Assembly: GCA_041659285.1 (NCBI GenBank) | Contig: JBAZYO010000004.1 | Location: forward strand, 310,001-374,000 | Direction: 5' to 3' | DNA length: 64,000 bases | DNA from: Vicinamibacterales bacterium | GTDB taxonomy: Bacteria; Acidobacteriota; Vicinamibacteria; Vicinamibacterales; UBA2999 | Shown: piece after piece, positions 1-8,918 of the stretch | Layout: every line of letters begins with the position of its first letter | Numbering within the stretch: position 1 is the first letter of the stretch | Position numbers and translations under genes: made by a program | The notes under the pieces: generated by a model | Told to the model about the DNA's origin: nothing | Databases searched by the model: none | The model's input: only the letters and a program-made list of their open reading frames with translations

Positions 1-1
1 G

Positions 2-1156
2 CGCCCGGCGACGGCCGATGGCCGGCCGGTGCTGAACACCGGCGGATCCAGCTCGGGCATCGGCACGACCGCCAATTTCTGGGCCGCCAACGTCGGTACC
101 GAGACATCGGGATCGATCCTGAGTCCCGCGAACCAGAACATGCTCGCCGCCATCAAGCCCACCGTCGGCCGCATCAGCCGCTACGGCGTGATCCCGATCA
201 CCGCCGACCAGGACACGGCCGGCCCGATGGCGCGCACGGTCACTGACGCGGCGGTCCTGTTCGGCGTGCTCGAGAGCGGCGCGCCGGATCCGAACGACGC
301 CGCGACCAAGACGTGCCAGCCGCCGCCCAACCGCGACTACACGTTCTTCCTCAGGCGAGAGGGCCTGAAGGGCGCGCGCATTGGCATTCCGCGCGCCAAC
401 TACTACGACAAGATCACCTTGCCGGGCGAGAAGGAGCCGCGAGGCGGCATCACCGAGGCGCAGGCCAAGTCGATGGCCGATGCGATCGAGGTCTTGAAGC
501 AGGCAGGCGCCACGGTGGTGGACGCCGACATCCCGAGCGTGATCGATCCGGATCCGAAGAACAACCTCCTGCTGTGGGGTACGTGCTCGGGTCCCGCCGA
601 TGTGCGCGGGAAGGATCAGAACTGCTCCTACGCGCTCAAGTACGGCATGAAGCGCGACTTCAACGCCTGGCTGGCGTCGCTGGGCGCCGCGGCGCCGGTG
701 AAGACCCTGGCCGAGCTGCGCGCCTTTAACCTGGCACACGGATCGCGGAACGCGATCAAGTACGCCCAGGCGCAGCTCGACGTCTCGGACCAGATGGACG
801 TCGAGCGCGACCGCGCCAGGTGGCAGGCGGACCGCGCGAAGGACATTCGCCTCGGCGCCACGCACGGCATCGACGAAGTGTTGAAGGCGAACAAGCTCGA
901 CGCGCTGCTGTTCCCCGGCGCGAGCGGCGCCGGCATTGCGGCGAAGCCCGGCTACCCGACGGTGATCGTGCCGTTCGGCCTGGTGGTGCCCGTGCCGCCC
1001 CCCAACGCGCCGTTCCCGGACGGCTTCAAGCCGGCGCCGGCGCCCTACGGCGTCAGCTTCACCGGCACGGCGTGCAGCGAGCCGCGCTTGATCGAGCTGG
1101 CCTACGCCTTCGAGCAGGCCACGATGAAGCGCGTGCCGCCGGCGAGCGCCCCGTAA
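2..1156 (+). CDS. Amidase signature family protein, 5'-truncated by the window
   Basis: This is the C-terminal 384 residues of an amidase-signature hydrolase, which cleaves amide bonds using a Ser-cisSer-Lys triad. The frame is open to the window edge, so the true start and the catalytic Lys lie upstream. The visible part begins with the cis-Ser loop GGSSSG (visible residues 14-19). The nucleophile is Ser38 in GTETSGS. The loop-to-nucleophile spacing is 22 residues, against 24 in the amidase at the other end of the window. Downstream are the family's 'KPTVGRISRYG' and 'DTAGPMARTVTDAA' segments. A GTG at 29 is in frame but sits inside the signature, so it is not a real start. The substrate is unknown. 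A DUF3014 gene follows 9 nt later on the same strand. Confidence 0.9.
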   Translation, partial: RPATADGRPVLNTGGSSSGIGTTANFWAANVGTETSGSILSPANQNMLAAIKPTVGRISRYGVIPITADQDTAGPMARTVTDAAVLFGVLESGAPDPNDAATKTCQPPPNRDYTFFLRREGLKGARIGIPRANYYDKITLPGEKEPRGGITEAQAKSMADAIEVLKQAGATVVDADIPSVIDPDPKNNLLLWGTCSGPADVRGKDQNCSYALKYGMKRDFNAWLASLGAAAPVKTLAELRAFNLAHGSRNAIKYAQAQLDVSDQMDVERDRARWQADRAKDIRLGATHGIDEVLKANKLDALLFPGASGAGIAAKPGYPTVIVPFGLVVPVPPPNAPFPDGFKPAPAPYGVSFTGTACSEPRLIELAYAFEQATMKRVPPASAP

Positions 1157-1165
1157 AGGCCCATC

Positions 1166-1984
1166 ATGTTTGAACCGGACGAACAGCCGCTCGAGCGCAC
1201 CCCTTCCGCGGGATTCGGCAGCGGCTCGTCCGGGGGCGGGCCGTCGCTCGGCCCGATTGCGATTGGCGGCATCGTCATCGCCGCGCTGCTGGGCGTGGGA
1301 GCGTGGTGGATGTCGCGGCAGCCCGCCGCCACCAACGCCTCACCGGCCGCGGTCACCTCGACCGAGGCGCCAATCACTCCTCCGGCGCCGCCGGCCGTCG
1401 TCTTGCCGCCGCTCGACGGCATGGACGCCTTCCTCCGTCCGCTGCTGAGCTCGCTCTCGAACCGGCCGGAGTTGGCGCGGTGGCTCGCCACCGACGACCT
1501 CGTGCGGCAACTGGCGGCCGCCATCGATCAGGCTTCACAGGGCGACAACCCGGCCGGCGGCTTCAAGGAGCTGGCGCCCAGGTCGGGACTGGCCGTGGCG
1601 CGGCGCAACAACCGCCGGATCATCGACCCGGCCAGCTACCGGCGCTACGACGGCCTGGTCACCACCGTCACCTCGCTCGATGCCTCGGCCGTCGCGCGCA
1701 TCTACAAGACCATCCGCCCACGCCTCAACGAGGCGTACCAGAACATGGGCCACCCAGGCGGCGACGTGGACGCCGCGGTGCAGCAGGCGCTCGACATCCT
1801 GCTGAACACGCCGGTGGTGAAGGGGCCGGTGGCGCTGGTGGAAGGCGCCGGCGCGCGGTGGGCGTACGAGGACCCGAAGCTCGAGGCGCTCACGCCCACC
1901 CAGAAGCAGCTGGTGCGAATGGGGCCCGCGCACACCGACGCCCTGCTGGTCTGGCTGCGCGCACTTCAAGCCGGAATTGAATAA
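1166..1984 (+). CDS. DUF3014 family membrane-anchored protein
   Basis: This 272-residue protein has a short acidic, Gly/Ser-rich cytoplasmic head and one transmembrane helix at about residues 29-49 (IAIGGIVIAALLGVGAWWM). A Pro/Ala-rich linker follows, then a conserved C-terminal domain from about residue 88 that starts LPPLDGMDAFLRPLL. The 'NRRIIDPASYRRYD' and 'LIEGAGARWAYEDP'-like segments resemble DUF3014. The function of that family is not known. It starts 9 nt after the amidase stop, so the two are probably cotranscribed. A short tandem repeat lies directly after its stop. Confidence 0.75.
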   Translation: MFEPDEQPLERTPSAGFGSGSSGGGPSLGPIAIGGIVIAALLGVGAWWMSRQPAATNASPAAVTSTEAPITPPAPPAVVLPPLDGMDAFLRPLLSSLSNRPELARWLATDDLVRQLAAAIDQASQGDNPAGGFKELAPRSGLAVARRNNRRIIDPASYRRYDGLVTTVTSLDASAVARIYKTIRPRLNEAYQNMGHPGGDVDAAVQQALDILLNTPVVKGPVALVEGAGARWAYEDPKLEALTPTQKQLVRMGPAHTDALLVWLRALQAGIE

Positions 1985-1990
1985 TCCCTT

Positions 1991-2014
1991 GGCACCTTAG
2001 GCACCTTAGGCACC
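1991..2014. repeat. 9-bp tandem repeat GGCACCTTA, about 2.7 copies
   Basis: Two exact copies of GGCACCTTA (1991-1999 and 2000-2008) and a partial third fill the gap between two convergent genes. No hairpin or T-tract is seen, so it does not look like a classical terminator. Confidence 0.7.
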
Positions 2015-2020
2015 CTGGTT

Positions 2021-2839
2021 CTAGTGCGTCATCGCGTAGACGAGCACGTTGATTCCGAACGCGTAGCCCTTGGTGGACATCTCGTAGAAGTACTGCGGGT
2101 TCGACGCTTCTTCTTCCCATGAATCGCCAATGTCGGTGTTGTGCGTCATCAGCACCATGATGCGGCCGTGCGCGTCGGTGATGGCGCGCGCGTGCGGCAT
2201 GGCGCTGTCCGCTCCGCGCTCCGAGGTCCCGCCGCCGCTGTTGAACCAGTGGCCGATCGACGCGATCTGCGGGACGCCGCTCATGATGAACTGCGACCGG
2301 AACAGCGGATGGTCCGGCGGCAGATCGGTGATCGGATACTGCGCGCGCGGGAACGCCTTGCCCAGTTGCTCGGCCCACACCTCCCAGGCGTACTCGCCCC
2401 AGAAGTCGTCGGCCCACAGGAAGCCGCCCTTGAGCACGTAGGTGTGCAGCGCGGCCGCCTCGGCTTCATCCAGGTAGGCGGCGCCGACCTCGGTCATCAT
2501 CACGAACGGGCACTGGAACAGCGCTTCGTCGGTCAGCCGCACGACGACGTGGTGGGGTTCTTCGGGAGCGGTGAAGCTGACGTGCGTCTTGGTGAGCTCC
2601 GAGAGGCGGATCGACATGTTGATGTCGGCCCTCGGGTAATCAACCGCCCAGTTGGCGCCGTCGCCGGCCCGGTTCTGCCGGAAGGCGACGCGGCAGAATT
2701 GAAACCCGCCGTCGAAATCGGCGGGCGTGGCGAACTCGAGGGTGAAGCCGCGCCCGCCACGGCCGCCGCCGCGACGCTGCGCCTCACCGATGCCGGCCAT
2801 GGTGATGGCCACGATCAGGACGAGCGCGAGCTTCTTCAC
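2021..2839 (-). CDS. DUF4159 domain secreted protein
   Basis: The protein has 272 residues. A signal peptide (about residues 1-20, ending GIGEAQ) is followed by an Arg/Gly-rich stretch and then a DUF4159 domain. That domain has a class-I glutamine-amidotransferase-like fold, seen here in segments such as FEFATPADFDGGF-like, 'GGFLWADDFWG' and 'FRSQFIMSGVPQI'. The family's biochemical role is not established; members occur in acidobacterial and planctomycete envelope gene sets. The start is GTG at 2839-2837, directly upstream of a Lys-Lys n-region. The radical SAM gene on the same strand ends only 6 nt upstream, so they are probably one transcription unit. Confidence 0.8.
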   Translation of the reverse strand: MKKLALVLIVAITMAGIGEAQRRGGGRGGRGFTLEFATPADFDGGFQFCRVAFRQNRAGDGANWAVDYPRADINMSIRLSELTKTHVSFTAPEEPHHVVVRLTDEALFQCPFVMMTEVGAAYLDEAEAAALHTYVLKGGFLWADDFWGEYAWEVWAEQLGKAFPRAQYPITDLPPDHPLFRSQFIMSGVPQIASIGHWFNSGGGTSERGADSAMPHARAITDAHGRIMVLMTHNTDIGDSWEEEASNPQYFYEMSTKGYAFGINVLVYAMTH

Positions 2840-2845
2840 GAACCG

Positions 2846-4351
2846 TCAGACCGGCACTTGCAGTGACGGCATGGGCTTGCCGGCGAACAGCTTCGCCAGG
2901 GGCCTGGCGATGAGACGGGTCATGCGATGCGCCTGGTTGGAGCGGGCGCTGTCGGTGGAGATGCCGGTGTTGGCGTACATCTGCCGGTACAGCTTGGAGA
3001 TCATCACGAACGCCAGCCGCGACTTGAGCGACTTGACGCACTTGGCGCGCTCCCACACCAGCGGCAGGCGGTAGAACTCGTCCCACACGCCCTGCGTCCG
3101 CCGGCGAATCTCTTCCGGCGGCATCAGCGGATGCGGCGTGTAGACCTTCGGGCGCAGGTGTTTCGGGATCAGCCAGTGCCGCGTGACCGGCACGCCGTCG
3201 ATGCGCTGCACACTGTCGGCGACCGACTCCTCCCACTTCTGGAAGTCGAGCGTGCCCGGGAACGGCGTCAGCATCACGAACTGCGCCAGGGTCACGTTGG
3301 CCTGCTGCGCCAGCGCCGCGGTGGCGTCGAAGGTGGCAGGCTTGTCGCTGGGCAGGCCGAAGATGAACGACCCCAGCACGTGCACGCCGCGCTTCTTGAA
3401 CTCCTGGAGGCGCTCGGCGAGCGCGTCGCCGGCGAGGTTGAAGTCCTTGTAGATGTCCTTGAGGCCCTCGGGCGTGACCGACTCGACGCCGACCAGCGCG
3501 CCGCGAATGCGCGCTTTCGCCATCGCATCCAGGTAGTCCGGGTCTTCCGCCGCTTCCATCGTGATCTGGGTGAAGAAGTTCATGTCGGACGGCAGCTTCG
3601 ACAACTGCTCCATCAGCTCGAAGCGCTCGTCGCGAATCGCCTTCAGCCGGTGGTAGGTGCTCTTGTCCTGCCGGCGATCGGCCATCCGCAAGTCGTCGAG
3701 GGTGACCGGGTAGAAGTTGTCGTCGGCCAGCGCCACGAAGCGGAAGCCCAGCCGGCGCAGTTGCACCAGCTCCTCGATGATGGCGTCGGAGGCGCGCACG
3801 CGCGGCTTCTGGCCGTCGGTGCGCCACACCGAGCAGAACGAGCAGTGCTTCGGGCAGCCACGTACGGTCTGCACCGACGCGATCATGTACTTATCGCGCG
3901 GCAGCAGGTCCCAGCGCGCCGAGAGCATCGTGCCGCCCTCGATCTTGCCGCCCTCGTAGACGCGCTGCGGCGTGCCCGCCTGGCAATCCGTGATGACCTG
4001 CGGCCACATGCGATCGCCGTCGCCCTTGACCACCGCGTGGGCGCCGCCGTGCACGAACGGCTCGTCGGGAAACAGCGTGGAGTGAATGCCGCCGTAGACG
4101 ACATACGCGCCCCGCGCCCGGGCCGCCCGGCCCACCTCGTAGCCGCGCAGGGCGTTCAGGGTGTGGATGCCGATGCCGACGACGTCGCCGCTCGACACCG
4201 AGGCCAGATCGAGTTGCTCGAGGGTCTCGTCCACGACCTGGGGATCACCGCATTCGGCCGGTGTGGCGGCCGCCAGGACATAGAGCCAGCGCGGGGTGAT
4301 GACAGCGGCGCCAAACGAGACGTCGCTTGGGTTGATGAGATGGATGCGCAT
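2846..4351 (-). CDS. B12-binding domain radical SAM protein
   Basis: The product is 501 residues long. An N-terminal cobalamin-binding-like Rossmann domain (about residues 1-140: MRIHLINPSD, VVGIGIHTLNALRG, YVVYGGIHSTLFPDEP) precedes a radical SAM core with the [4Fe-4S] motif C166-x3-C170-x2-C173 (RGCPKHCSFCSVW). A helical C-terminal tail follows. Proteins of this architecture carry out methylations or rearrangements on lipids, hopanoids or antibiotics; the substrate here cannot be told. The frame stays open to 4714, but the ATG at 4351 is the first residue of the conserved domain. Upstream codons would overlap the divergent patatin gene. DUF4159 follows 6 nt downstream. Confidence 0.88.
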   Translation of the reverse strand: MRIHLINPSDVSFGAAVITPRWLYVLAAATPAECGDPQVVDETLEQLDLASVSSGDVVGIGIHTLNALRGYEVGRAARARGAYVVYGGIHSTLFPDEPFVHGGAHAVVKGDGDRMWPQVITDCQAGTPQRVYEGGKIEGGTMLSARWDLLPRDKYMIASVQTVRGCPKHCSFCSVWRTDGQKPRVRASDAIIEELVQLRRLGFRFVALADDNFYPVTLDDLRMADRRQDKSTYHRLKAIRDERFELMEQLSKLPSDMNFFTQITMEAAEDPDYLDAMAKARIRGALVGVESVTPEGLKDIYKDFNLAGDALAERLQEFKKRGVHVLGSFIFGLPSDKPATFDATAALAQQANVTLAQFVMLTPFPGTLDFQKWEESVADSVQRIDGVPVTRHWLIPKHLRPKVYTPHPLMPPEEIRRRTQGVWDEFYRLPLVWERAKCVKSLKSRLAFVMISKLYRQMYANTGISTDSARSNQAHRMTRLIARPLAKLFAGKPMPSLQVPV

Positions 4352-4444
4352 CGATGTGACTCGGGGAATCCGTCCGCTACGCTGACTTTGGCGGAGAACC
4401 GCCATCGCTGTCAATTCGGCCAGCCAATTGCATATAGCTCTGGC

Positions 4445-6658
4445 ATGGGCGCCAGATTGAGCCTCCCGAGACTCGTACTTCCCGTCGTGCTTCTCCTTCT
4501 GGCCCCGTGGCCGGCCGCCGCCCAGAGCCGCCCGCCCGTCGGGGTCGCCTTCGGGGGCGGCAGCGCCCATGGGCTTGCACACGTGGGCGTCATCCGGTGG
4601 CTCGAGGAGCACCACATCCCGATCGACCTTGCCGCCGGCACCAGCATGGGGGCGCTCGCCGCGGGATTTTTCGCCACCGGGATGCCGGCCGCCGAGCTCC
4701 AAACCTTGCTCCACGACATGGATTGGAACACCGTCTTCGCGGCGTCCACCTTCCAGTTCAAGAACGTCCGCCGGAAATCCGATGCCCGTTCATTTCCATC
4801 CCGCATGGCTTTCGGGTTGAAGGGCGGTCTGAGCGCGCCGACCTCACCGAATACCGGTCAACAGATCGATCTCCTGCTCAACCGGATCGCCGCGCCGTAC
4901 TACGCCGTGGCGTCCTTTGACGACCTGCCGACGCCGCTCCGCGTGGTGGCCGTGGACCTTCTGACGGCGAAGCCGGTCGTGCTGGACCGCGGTTCGCTCG
5001 CCCTGTCGATGCGGGCCTCGATGTCGTTCCCCGGCATCTTTCCTCCGGTGCAGATGGACGGCCGCGTGCTGGTGGACGGCGGCGTCATGAACAACCTGCC
5101 CGCCGACATCGTCCGCGACATGGGCGCGGCCCACGTCATTGCGGTGAACGTCAACGACCTGGCGGACCGCCAGACGGTGAACTATTCCGTGTTCGGGTTG
5201 ATGGGCGCCGCGCTCGACGCGATGATGCGATCGAATACGCGGACGACGATGGCGGCGGCCGACGTCATCATCAACGTGCCCATCGCCGGTTTCTCGTCGA
5301 CCGACTTCAGCAGGAGCGATGCGCTCATCGAGGAGGGCTACCAGGCCGCCGAGGCCATGCGGGAGCAGTTGCTGCCCTTGGCCGTGAGCGAGGCCGAGTG
5401 GGCGCGCTGGGTCGAGCATCGGCGGGTCGCGCGCAAATCAGCGGACCTGACGCCCGCATCAGTCGAGGTGCGCGGCCTGGCCGCCGCGGACTCACTCCGC
5501 CTGGAACGCCTGCTTGCGCACCACGTCGGCAGCCCGCTCGATCCCGCCGCAATCGAGCGCGACCTGGGCCAACTGTCGGCGCTGGACCGCTACGAACTGA
5601 TCTCGTGGCATCTCATCAAGACCGCAAGCGGAGCGCCCGGCCTCGAAGTCCTGACCACCGCCAAGCCGTACTCACCTCCCTTCCTGATGTTCGGACTGAA
5701 CGTCGAGAACACGACGTCCGATCAATTCCGCGTCGGCGTGACGAGCCGCTTCCTGACGTTTGACGCGGTCGGTTCAGGGTCGGAATTGCGTCTCGACGCC
5801 ACCGTGGGCTCCGACCCCGGCGCCGCCGCCTCGCTGTACGTTCCGTTTGCAGGCGCCGTCTTCATCACGCCTTACGGCAGCCTGACGAAGCGCACGTTCA
5901 GCGTCGTCGATAGCGGCGCGGACATCGCGCAGTATGGACAAACCGAATGGGAAACCGGCGTCGACCTCGGCGTCAACCTCGGCCGCAACAGCGACCTGCG
6001 GGTCGGCGCGTCGCTCGGACACCTCGCGGCCCGCGTGCACATCGGCAACCCGGGCTTGCCGGAATTCCGCGGACGACGGACGGTAGCGTACGCCAGCTGG
6101 CGGCTGGATACCCAGGATCGAGCGGTCGTGCCGACACAGGGCCTGCTCGCCCGGGCCGCATACCGCCACTTCATCGCCGGCGCCGGCGTGACGGAGCCTG
6201 ACGCGGGCGAGCGCTCCAGCACGGGCACCGGCCAGTTGAGTGCGGAGGCCAACCAGTTCTGGACCTTCAACGACCACCACCGATTGTTCGTGCTGGCCGG
6301 CGGAGGCACCTCGGTGCGCCACCACCCATTGATCGTCGATCGGTTCGAGCTGGGCTCGCCGATGCACCTCGGCGCCTACAGCGCGGGCGAGCTGGCCGGA
6401 GACCATTACCTCATTGCCACGGCAGGCTACCTGCGGGAGCTGACGCGGCTGCCGGAGTTCCTGGGCGGGCCCATGTATGCCGGCGCGTGGCTGGAGGCCG
6501 GCGACGCGTTCGCCGATCGCCAGAAGCTGTCATGGCGAACCAACGCCACCACCGGTTTCATCATGGATACCTTTGCCGGCCCGTTGCTGCTGGCCGCCAG
6601 TTACGGGTCGGGCACCCGCTGGCGAGCCTACGTCTCAATCGGGCGGATGTTCAGGTAA
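4445..6658 (+). CDS. Patatin-like phospholipase with C-terminal outer-membrane beta-barrel (PlpD/type Vd autotransporter-like)
   Basis: The protein has 737 residues. A signal peptide (1-26, ending APWPAAAQ) is followed by a patatin domain: oxyanion loop GGGSAHGLAHVG at 38-49, nucleophile elbow GTSMG with Ser67, and catalytic Asp211 in VDGGVMNNLP. A POTRA-like segment follows at about 336-410 (SVEVRGLAAADSLRLERLL). The last roughly 320 residues are a bacterial-surface-antigen barrel with alternating hydrophobic strands ending YVSIGRMFR. This is the layout of PlpD/FplA, where the lipase is carried to the cell surface by its own barrel. Upstream in-frame codons to 2927 are antisense to the radical SAM gene, so the ATG before the signal peptide is the start. 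An M28 peptidase follows after 9 nt. Confidence 0.88.
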   Translation: MGARLSLPRLVLPVVLLLLAPWPAAAQSRPPVGVAFGGGSAHGLAHVGVIRWLEEHHIPIDLAAGTSMGALAAGFFATGMPAAELQTLLHDMDWNTVFAASTFQFKNVRRKSDARSFPSRMAFGLKGGLSAPTSPNTGQQIDLLLNRIAAPYYAVASFDDLPTPLRVVAVDLLTAKPVVLDRGSLALSMRASMSFPGIFPPVQMDGRVLVDGGVMNNLPADIVRDMGAAHVIAVNVNDLADRQTVNYSVFGLMGAALDAMMRSNTRTTMAAADVIINVPIAGFSSTDFSRSDALIEEGYQAAEAMREQLLPLAVSEAEWARWVEHRRVARKSADLTPASVEVRGLAAADSLRLERLLAHHVGSPLDPAAIERDLGQLSALDRYELISWHLIKTASGAPGLEVLTTAKPYSPPFLMFGLNVENTTSDQFRVGVTSRFLTFDAVGSGSELRLDATVGSDPGAAASLYVPFAGAVFITPYGSLTKRTFSVVDSGADIAQYGQTEWETGVDLGVNLGRNSDLRVGASLGHLAARVHIGNPGLPEFRGRRTVAYASWRLDTQDRAVVPTQGLLARAAYRHFIAGAGVTEPDAGERSSTGTGQLSAEANQFWTFNDHHRLFVLAGGGTSVRHHPLIVDRFELGSPMHLGAYSAGELAGDHYLIATAGYLRELTRLPEFLGGPMYAGAWLEAGDAFADRQKLSWRTNATTGFIMDTFAGPLLLAASYGSGTRWRAYVSIGRMFR

Positions 6659-6667
6659 ATTAGGTGG

Positions 6668-7876
6668 ATGCAACGAATCCTGTTCGGCCTGTTCACCGTT
6701 GGCTTGCTGACCGCTTCGCTCCAGGGGCAGCAGCCTGCCGCACCGGCCGCCGCGCCGGATCCGATCCGGACGCTGGTCGGCCGGCTTGATCTCGAGAAGT
6801 ACAAGGCCACCGTCAAGGGCCTCACGCAGTTTGGCGATCGGCGCCAGGGCACCGAGCGCAACCGCAAGGCGGTGGACTGGATCGAGGCGCAGCTCAAGAG
6901 CTACGGCTGCACCAACACCGAGCGGATCAAGTACACCTTCACGACGCCGCCGCGGAACCCGAACGCCGGGGCACAGCAACGCCCGGCGCCGGACCCCAAC
7001 GCGATCCCCACCGCGCAGGGCGGCGGACGGCCGCGCGGCGGGCGCGCGCGCACCGGCGTCAACAACGATCCCATGAAGCAGCCCGACGAAAAGCTCCGCG
7101 CGCTCAACACCGAGCCCGCCACCGACGGCCCGCGCGAACAGGTCTACTGCACCAAGATCGGCGCCACGCGGCCGGACGAGATGTACATCATCGGCGCGCA
7201 CATGGACGGCCACGGCTGGGGCGAGGCGGCCAACGACAACGGCTCGGGCACCGCACTGGTGATGGAGCTGGCGCGCGTCTTCAGCTCACCCGACGTCGTC
7301 ACCGATCGATCGATCCGCTTCGCGTTGTGGAACAACGAAGAGACCGGGCTCAATGGCGCCCGCGCCTACGCCGAGCAGCGCGCCGCGCTGCAGGGCAAGG
7401 AGGATCCGCCGGGGTCGGGCCGCTATCCCGAGCCGAAGTGGATCGGGATGATCCAGCACGACATGATGATGTTCGACCACGGCATGCCGCGCGCCGACGG
7501 CACGCTCAGCCCCGAGCAGCGGCCGGAGGCCGACGTCAACATCGAGTTCCAGGTCAGCTCGAAGTTCGTCGCCGGCGCGAAGGAGCTGGCGTGGGCGCTG
7601 CATGCGGCGAACGAGAAGTACGCCACCGACTACCCGTCCAACGTCGGCTCGCGCATGACCAACACCGACTCCACGGCGTTCATGGACCTGGTGCCGTCGA
7701 TCAGCCTGCGCGAGAACGAGCGCGGCATCCACACCGGCAACGGCTGGAACCCGCACTGGCACCAGCCGACCGACGTCTTCGCGACCTATTCGGACAAGGA
7801 TTTTCGTCTGGGATTGAACGCGGCGCAGACCACGCTGTCGGGTGTCGCGCAGTTGACGAATGCGCGATTGAAATAA
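6668..7876 (+). CDS. Secreted M28 family zinc peptidase
   Basis: A signal peptide (about 1-20) leads a 402-residue di-zinc aminopeptidase-type protein. The M28 metal and catalytic motifs are all present: GAHMDGHG at about residues 176-183, the bridging Asp in ANDNGSG at about 189-195, the Glu-Glu pair in NNEETGLNGARAY at about 222-234, and the distal HQPTD near the C-terminus (about 372). A low-complexity Pro/Gly/Arg insert separates the N-terminal region from the catalytic domain at about 95-135. Cleavage of peptides in the periplasm or outside the cell is expected from the family. It lies 9 nt after the patatin gene, and a palindromic repeat cluster begins just after its stop. Confidence 0.88.
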   Translation: MQRILFGLFTVGLLTASLQGQQPAAPAAAPDPIRTLVGRLDLEKYKATVKGLTQFGDRRQGTERNRKAVDWIEAQLKSYGCTNTERIKYTFTTPPRNPNAGAQQRPAPDPNAIPTAQGGGRPRGGRARTGVNNDPMKQPDEKLRALNTEPATDGPREQVYCTKIGATRPDEMYIIGAHMDGHGWGEAANDNGSGTALVMELARVFSSPDVVTDRSIRFALWNNEETGLNGARAYAEQRAALQGKEDPPGSGRYPEPKWIGMIQHDMMMFDHGMPRADGTLSPEQRPEADVNIEFQVSSKFVAGAKELAWALHAANEKYATDYPSNVGSRMTNTDSTAFMDLVPSISLRENERGIHTGNGWNPHWHQPTDVFATYSDKDFRLGLNAAQTTLSGVAQLTNARLK

Positions 7877-7880
7877 TCCG

Positions 7881-7967
7881 GATGTAGCATCCGCCTTTAG
7901 GCGGATTGTCCGGCTAAAGCCGGACGCCACATTGCGACATTGATGTAGCGTCCGCCTTTAGGCGGAC
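7881..7967. repeat. REP-like palindrome cluster (three hairpins)
   Basis: Three perfect 18-bp palindromes with a TTTA or TAAA centre occur in tandem: ATCCGCCTTTAGGCGGAT (7889-7906), GTCCGGCTAAAGCCGGAC (7908-7925) and GTCCGCCTTTAGGCGGAC (7950-7967). Two are preceded by GATGTAGC (7881-7888 and 7942-7949). Related copies occur at 13671-13739 and 34206-34228. The cluster lies between convergent genes, as bacterial REP/BIME elements do. No REP-associated transposase is in the window. Confidence 0.9.
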
Positions 7968-7968
7968 C

Positions 7969-8002
7969 AAAAAACGAAAGGCCGGGGGTTAGCCCCGGCC
8001 TT
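7969..8002 (-). terminator. Rho-independent terminator for the RRM operon
   Basis: Read on the minus strand, a strong G+C stem (AAGGCCGGGG / CCCCGGCCTTT, 7977-8002) is followed by TCG and a run of six T (complement of 7969-7974). The stem overlaps the last codons and stop of the small charged protein gene, so it would end that transcript. Confidence 0.75.
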
Positions 8003-8246
8003 CGTCGTTGTCGGAAGTGTCTGAGTCCTCGGTTGGCTCGTCAACCAAGTCATCGAGCCATGGATTGGGCTGCGGACCGGGGACGATGCCCGCGATGTCC
8101 GGATCCACTCCACTGGGGTCGTTCGGGCCAACCTGACTGCGCCGCTGCTTGGTTTCCTCGCGGCGAACCACTTTCTGCTTCTGCTTCTCGACGCGCGCAC
8201 GTTCGCGTTCGCGTTTGCCTCGGCCGAGGGGTCCTCGTGTAGCCAT
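7989..8246 (-). CDS. Small conserved highly charged protein downstream of an RRM gene
   Basis: The 85-residue product has a strongly basic N-terminal half (Lys/Arg/Glu/Gln repeats such as KRERERARVEKQKQK) and an acidic C-terminal half. They are joined by a motif reading DPDIAGIVPGPQPNPW. There is no signal peptide or membrane segment. Similar basic-then-PGPQP small proteins accompany RNA-binding proteins in several phyla from memory, but the function is unknown to me. It follows the RRM gene by 20 nt on the same strand, and a terminator overlaps its 3' end, so the pair is probably one operon. The charge pattern suggests nucleic-acid or ribosome association, which is inference. Confidence 0.65.
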   Translation of the reverse strand: MATRGPLGRGKRERERARVEKQKQKVVRREETKQRRSQVGPNDPSGVDPDIAGIVPGPQPNPWLDDLVDEPTEDSDTSDNDEGRG

Positions 8247-8266
8247 TTAGCGTCAGACCTGCCAGC

Positions 8267-8638
8267 TTACCAGCGGGGCTCTCGCCGTCCGCCGCCACCG
8301 CCGCCGCCGCCGCGGTTGCCACCGAAGCCACCACCGCCGCCACGGTTGCCGCCGCCGCCAGCGCCACCGAAGCCACCACCGCCGCGGGCTTCCTTGGGAC
8401 GCGCTTCGTTCACAGTGAGTGTCCGTCCGCCCAGCTGCGATTCATGCAGCTCGGTGATGGCCTTCTGCGCGCCCTCGTCCGTGGCCATTTCCACGAAGCC
8501 GAAACCACGGGCACGTCCGGTGGCCATGTCGCGCATCACCGTGACCGATTCCACGGGGCCGACTTTTTCGAACAACTCCTGAAGATCCTGCTCCGCCGCG
8601 GTGTAGGGAAGATTCCCCACGTACAACTTCCGACCCAT
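8267..8638 (-). CDS. RRM-domain, glycine-rich RNA-binding protein
   Basis: The 123-residue protein has one RNA recognition motif (about residues 1-80) and a Gly/Arg-rich tail. RNP2 is LYVGNL at 4-9 and RNP1 is ARGFGFVEM at about 43-51; both carry the aromatic residues that stack on RNA bases. The tail alternates GGGGFGG and GGNRGGGG, like the RGG tails of bacterial cold-induced RNA-binding proteins. A role as a cold-shock-type RNA chaperone is expected from the family. The upstream 280-nt region contains hairpins that could form a structured leader. Confidence 0.9.
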   Translation of the reverse strand: MGRKLYVGNLPYTAAEQDLQELFEKVGPVESVTVMRDMATGRARGFGFVEMATDEGAQKAITELHESQLGGRTLTVNEARPKEARGGGGFGGAGGGGNRGGGGGFGGNRGGGGGGGGRREPRW

Positions 8639-8918
8639 CGTCTTCTCCTCGTCTCGCTACGCGAGAACGCTTGCCACAGCCCTTTCGGACTGCCGGCCGC
8701 TGGCAGTGACCCGCGGTCCAAAACTGACCCGTCGGGGCGGCACGTTACTGAAGGCTGTCGTCAAACCGAGACAAGTGAAGACAGAACCCAATCGGCCCTG
8801 AAACACGGAAGGCCGCCCTGGGCGGCCCTCCCCTACAGCACCCTTGAGTCTACCAGAAATCGGCCGGCGGCCGGACCGGCCGGACCCTCGGTCTGCACTA
8901 ACGGTTGGGCTGGAACGA
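8639..8918. other. Intergenic region with hairpins, divergent RRM / sensor kinase promoters
   Basis: No gene is seen. It contains a short hairpin CTGCCGGCCGCTGGCAG (8690-8706) and a stronger stem GGCCGCCCTGGGCGGCC at about 8811-8827. If the RRM transcript starts beyond these, its 5' leader would be long and structured, as for cold-shock mRNAs. That is speculative. Confidence 0.4.

Noticed and set aside
2927..4444. Long plus-strand open frame running into the patatin gene
   Set aside because: It is antisense to the radical SAM gene; its translation is Arg/His/Val-rich with no domain. The patatin signal peptide starts at 4445.
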